Shown: piece by piece, positions 62,147 to 64,000 of the stretch
Layout: the number at the start of each line of letters is the position of its first letter
Position numbering within the stretch: the first letter of the stretch is position 1
From: Chitinophagaceae bacterium
GTDB taxonomy: Bacteria > Bacteroidota > Bacteroidia > Chitinophagales > Chitinophagaceae
Reading direction: 5' to 3'
DNA: 64,000 nucleotides
NCBI GenBank assembly: GCA_947379895.1
Contig: CANCPA010000003.1
Span: forward strand, 1 to 64,000
Translations under genes and position numbers: made by a program
The notes under the pieces: model-generated
Databases searched by the model: none
Told to the model about the DNA's origin: nothing
What the model saw: the letters and a program-made list of their open reading frames with translations, nothing else

Positions 62147-63289
62147 CTATTCTGTTTCAGAAAAAGTAGTAATAGTCATGGTTTGATTATGCAATTCACA
62201 ATTAGTATTCGGATTGAATGGTGAAATTTCCCCGTATGAATAAAACCCTGTGATAGTAGTATTATTCCCAAATATTTGTTTAGCAGCCACTACTTCTTCA
62301 TTTGTTCTTTCTTGCAAAATTAATTTCCTTCCTACACAACTTATCAATATGGCCAATTGTGGTGTTGCACTAATATCTGTAATAGCTTCGCTTGCAGCTT
62401 TTGAAGAGGCCTCTATTAGCTTCTCGAAATTTGCTTTCATCAACCTCACCTTACTACCAACAGGTAAATTCCCTGCAAATGTCATGGATTTTTTTTGTTC
62501 ATCTATTGTAAGGATTGTTCTAACCAGATTTTTATTATTACTCTCAAGTTTGATTGACAAAGGAAAAAGTAAGGCAGAGCCAGGAAGTTCATCAACATAA
62601 GGTCCTAGGTATTCTTTATATAAATCAAGTGCATTTTCATTATCAAGCTCAAACAGTACATTTTTATTGCTTTTAGTTACTATCCGTTCTCTGCCAAACT
62701 CATCCCAGCCACCAAATGAACTATGTCCAACTGTAATGTTTTTTCCATAAAATCCAATGGCCACAATTTTACCTTCCTGTGCAGTGTGATTCAATCCTAC
62801 TAATGTTTGTTTAAATCGAGCAGCATCGCCTGCAAGTCCTCCTGTTATTGAAACTTTCTCAGGCTTATTTTCATTTAGACCGCTAACAAGTTCACTACCA
62901 TTAATAAAGCTGCCTTCAGAAATAACAAATACAGATCTCAAGTCATTGGCAAGTAATTCTTGCATTAAGTGCTTGCCAACTTCAAAACTATTATTATGAT
63001 CAGAGAAGTTTGTTGATACTGCTTTGATAACTGTTTTTTCAAATTCAATTGCAGTTACAACAACTGTATCATCAAATAGGTTATCTCCAATTATCTCTCC
63101 TGATGTGGATGCTGATATTATATCAGCTGATGGGAATTTGTCTTTTAAATAATTAAAAGTTTCTTCAGAACCTACTAATCCAGTTGAACCAAAAGCAAAG
63201 ACTAACTGTGGTGTTAAGTTGCTTGATTGAAGAGAATTTGAAATTTCTTTCCAAGTTGAATTTATATATTGTAGTTGTATATTTTTCAT
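62147..63289 (-). CDS. FIST-domain sensory protein
   Basis: FIST_N ADIISASTSGEIIGDNLFDDTVVVTAIEF; FIST_C LPGSALLFPLSIK; TGFYSYGEISPF. Confidence 0.88.
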   Translation of the reverse strand: MKNIQLQYINSTWKEISNSLQSSNLTPQLVFAFGSTGLVGSEETFNYLKDKFPSADIISASTSGEIIGDNLFDDTVVVTAIEFEKTVIKAVSTNFSDHNNSFEVGKHLMQELLANDLRSVFVISEGSFINGSELVSGLNENKPEKVSITGGLAGDAARFKQTLVGLNHTAQEGKIVAIGFYGKNITVGHSSFGGWDEFGRERIVTKSNKNVLFELDNENALDLYKEYLGPYVDELPGSALLFPLSIKLESNNKNLVRTILTIDEQKKSMTFAGNLPVGSKVRLMKANFEKLIEASSKAASEAITDISATPQLAILISCVGRKLILQERTNEEVVAAKQIFGNNTTITGFYSYGEISPFNPNTNCELHNQTMTITTFSETE

Positions 63290-63616
63290 AAAAAAGCAGT
63301 CATTTACTAAATAAAGTATTTGTTTGAAATAAAAATTAGTCTAATCAAATTTATTACAAACTAAACGTTTTTTTATTAGAATTATTGTTTGAACAAATAT
63401 TTATTAATTTTTTTTTTCTAAATAAAGAAACTAATAATGAATTTATTCAAATATTATAAAAATTTATAGCTTTATTTTAGTGTTTTGTAGTCCGAAATTT
63501 TTTATAAACGCTTTGTAGTAATAAAGTTCTGCATTTAAGATTATTGTTTTCGGAACTTTATAAAAACTTTCTTTATTGTTATTTTATTCAAAATTTTGTG
63601 GGATATTTCTTATTAA

Positions 63617-64000
63617 TTAAAGAATTAATACACTTGTTCCTTTTTGAAACTTCTTAATACCACTGTTTTGGTTATACTCTATAATCCAAATATATGTCCC
63701 TATTTCTTGTTGAATTCCATTAACTCTTCCGTCCCAACCACTGAATAAATCTTTCGTTTTAAAAACTAAACTTCCATATCTGTTATAGACTTTAAAAGAA
63801 TAATTACTTATGAAACTTAAATTCCCAAATGGTTTTAAAAGTCGAGATAATACATTTTGACTGTTCGGCATGAAGCCACTTGGAACAAAAAGTGTATCAC
63901 AATAGCCTTCTGTTTTCATTGGAATGATAACTATAATGCTATCCACAAGACAATTGTAATTGTTATATACAAGTAGCTGATAGGCATCATTGATTAAGTT
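63617..64000 (-). CDS. C-terminal part of a T9SS type B / gliding-motility C-terminal domain protein (truncated by window edge)
   Basis: FVPSGFMPNSQNV...FKVYNRYGSLVFKTKDLFSGWDGRVNG...GTYIWIIEY; frame open to 64000 (LVYNNYNCLVDSIIVI). Confidence 0.88.
   Translation of the reverse strand, partial: NLINDAYQLLVYNNYNCLVDSIIVIIPMKTEGYCDTLFVPSGFMPNSQNVLSRLLKPFGNLSFISNYSFKVYNRYGSLVFKTKDLFSGWDGRVNGIQQEIGTYIWIIEYNQNSGIKKFQKGTSVLIL

Overview
AT-rich chromosomal window, most likely from a Bacteroidota member (Chitinophagaceae/Sphingobacteriia-like): parA-parB-DUF5683-dapB cluster, T9SS type B C-terminal domain, TAnnTTTG-type promoter. Most of it is ordinary core genes: dacB, cinA, a 2-oxoacid dehydrogenase E2, trpS, dNK, parAB, dapB, rsmB, tdk, ftsY, pckG, galT, a split ThrE, and several two-component systems. 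No rRNA, tRNA, CRISPR array or transposase gene was found. The most interesting structure is intergenic. Three separate loci (about 197-385, 24136-24429, 45350-45525) carry degenerate tandem arrays with a nearly invariant 21-bp period. Each locus has its own unit sequence, and the units are internally palindromic or near-palindromic. Each array lies 5' of a leftward-reading ORF; two of these ORFs encode small uncharacterised proteins (224 and 228 aa) with a possible Fn3-like C-terminus. Other notable items: a 144-bp MITE-like element with 18-bp TIRs and exact 10-bp flanking direct repeats; a 24-bp palindrome present in two divergent promoter regions around a two-component system; a candidate promoter-to-terminator ncRNA; a putative sphingolipid/ceramide operon; a possibly domesticated NUMOD4/HNH protein; and a GHMP-kinase/UDP-sugar pyrophosphorylase fusion. 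All family calls come from motif recognition in the supplied translations; no database search was run.
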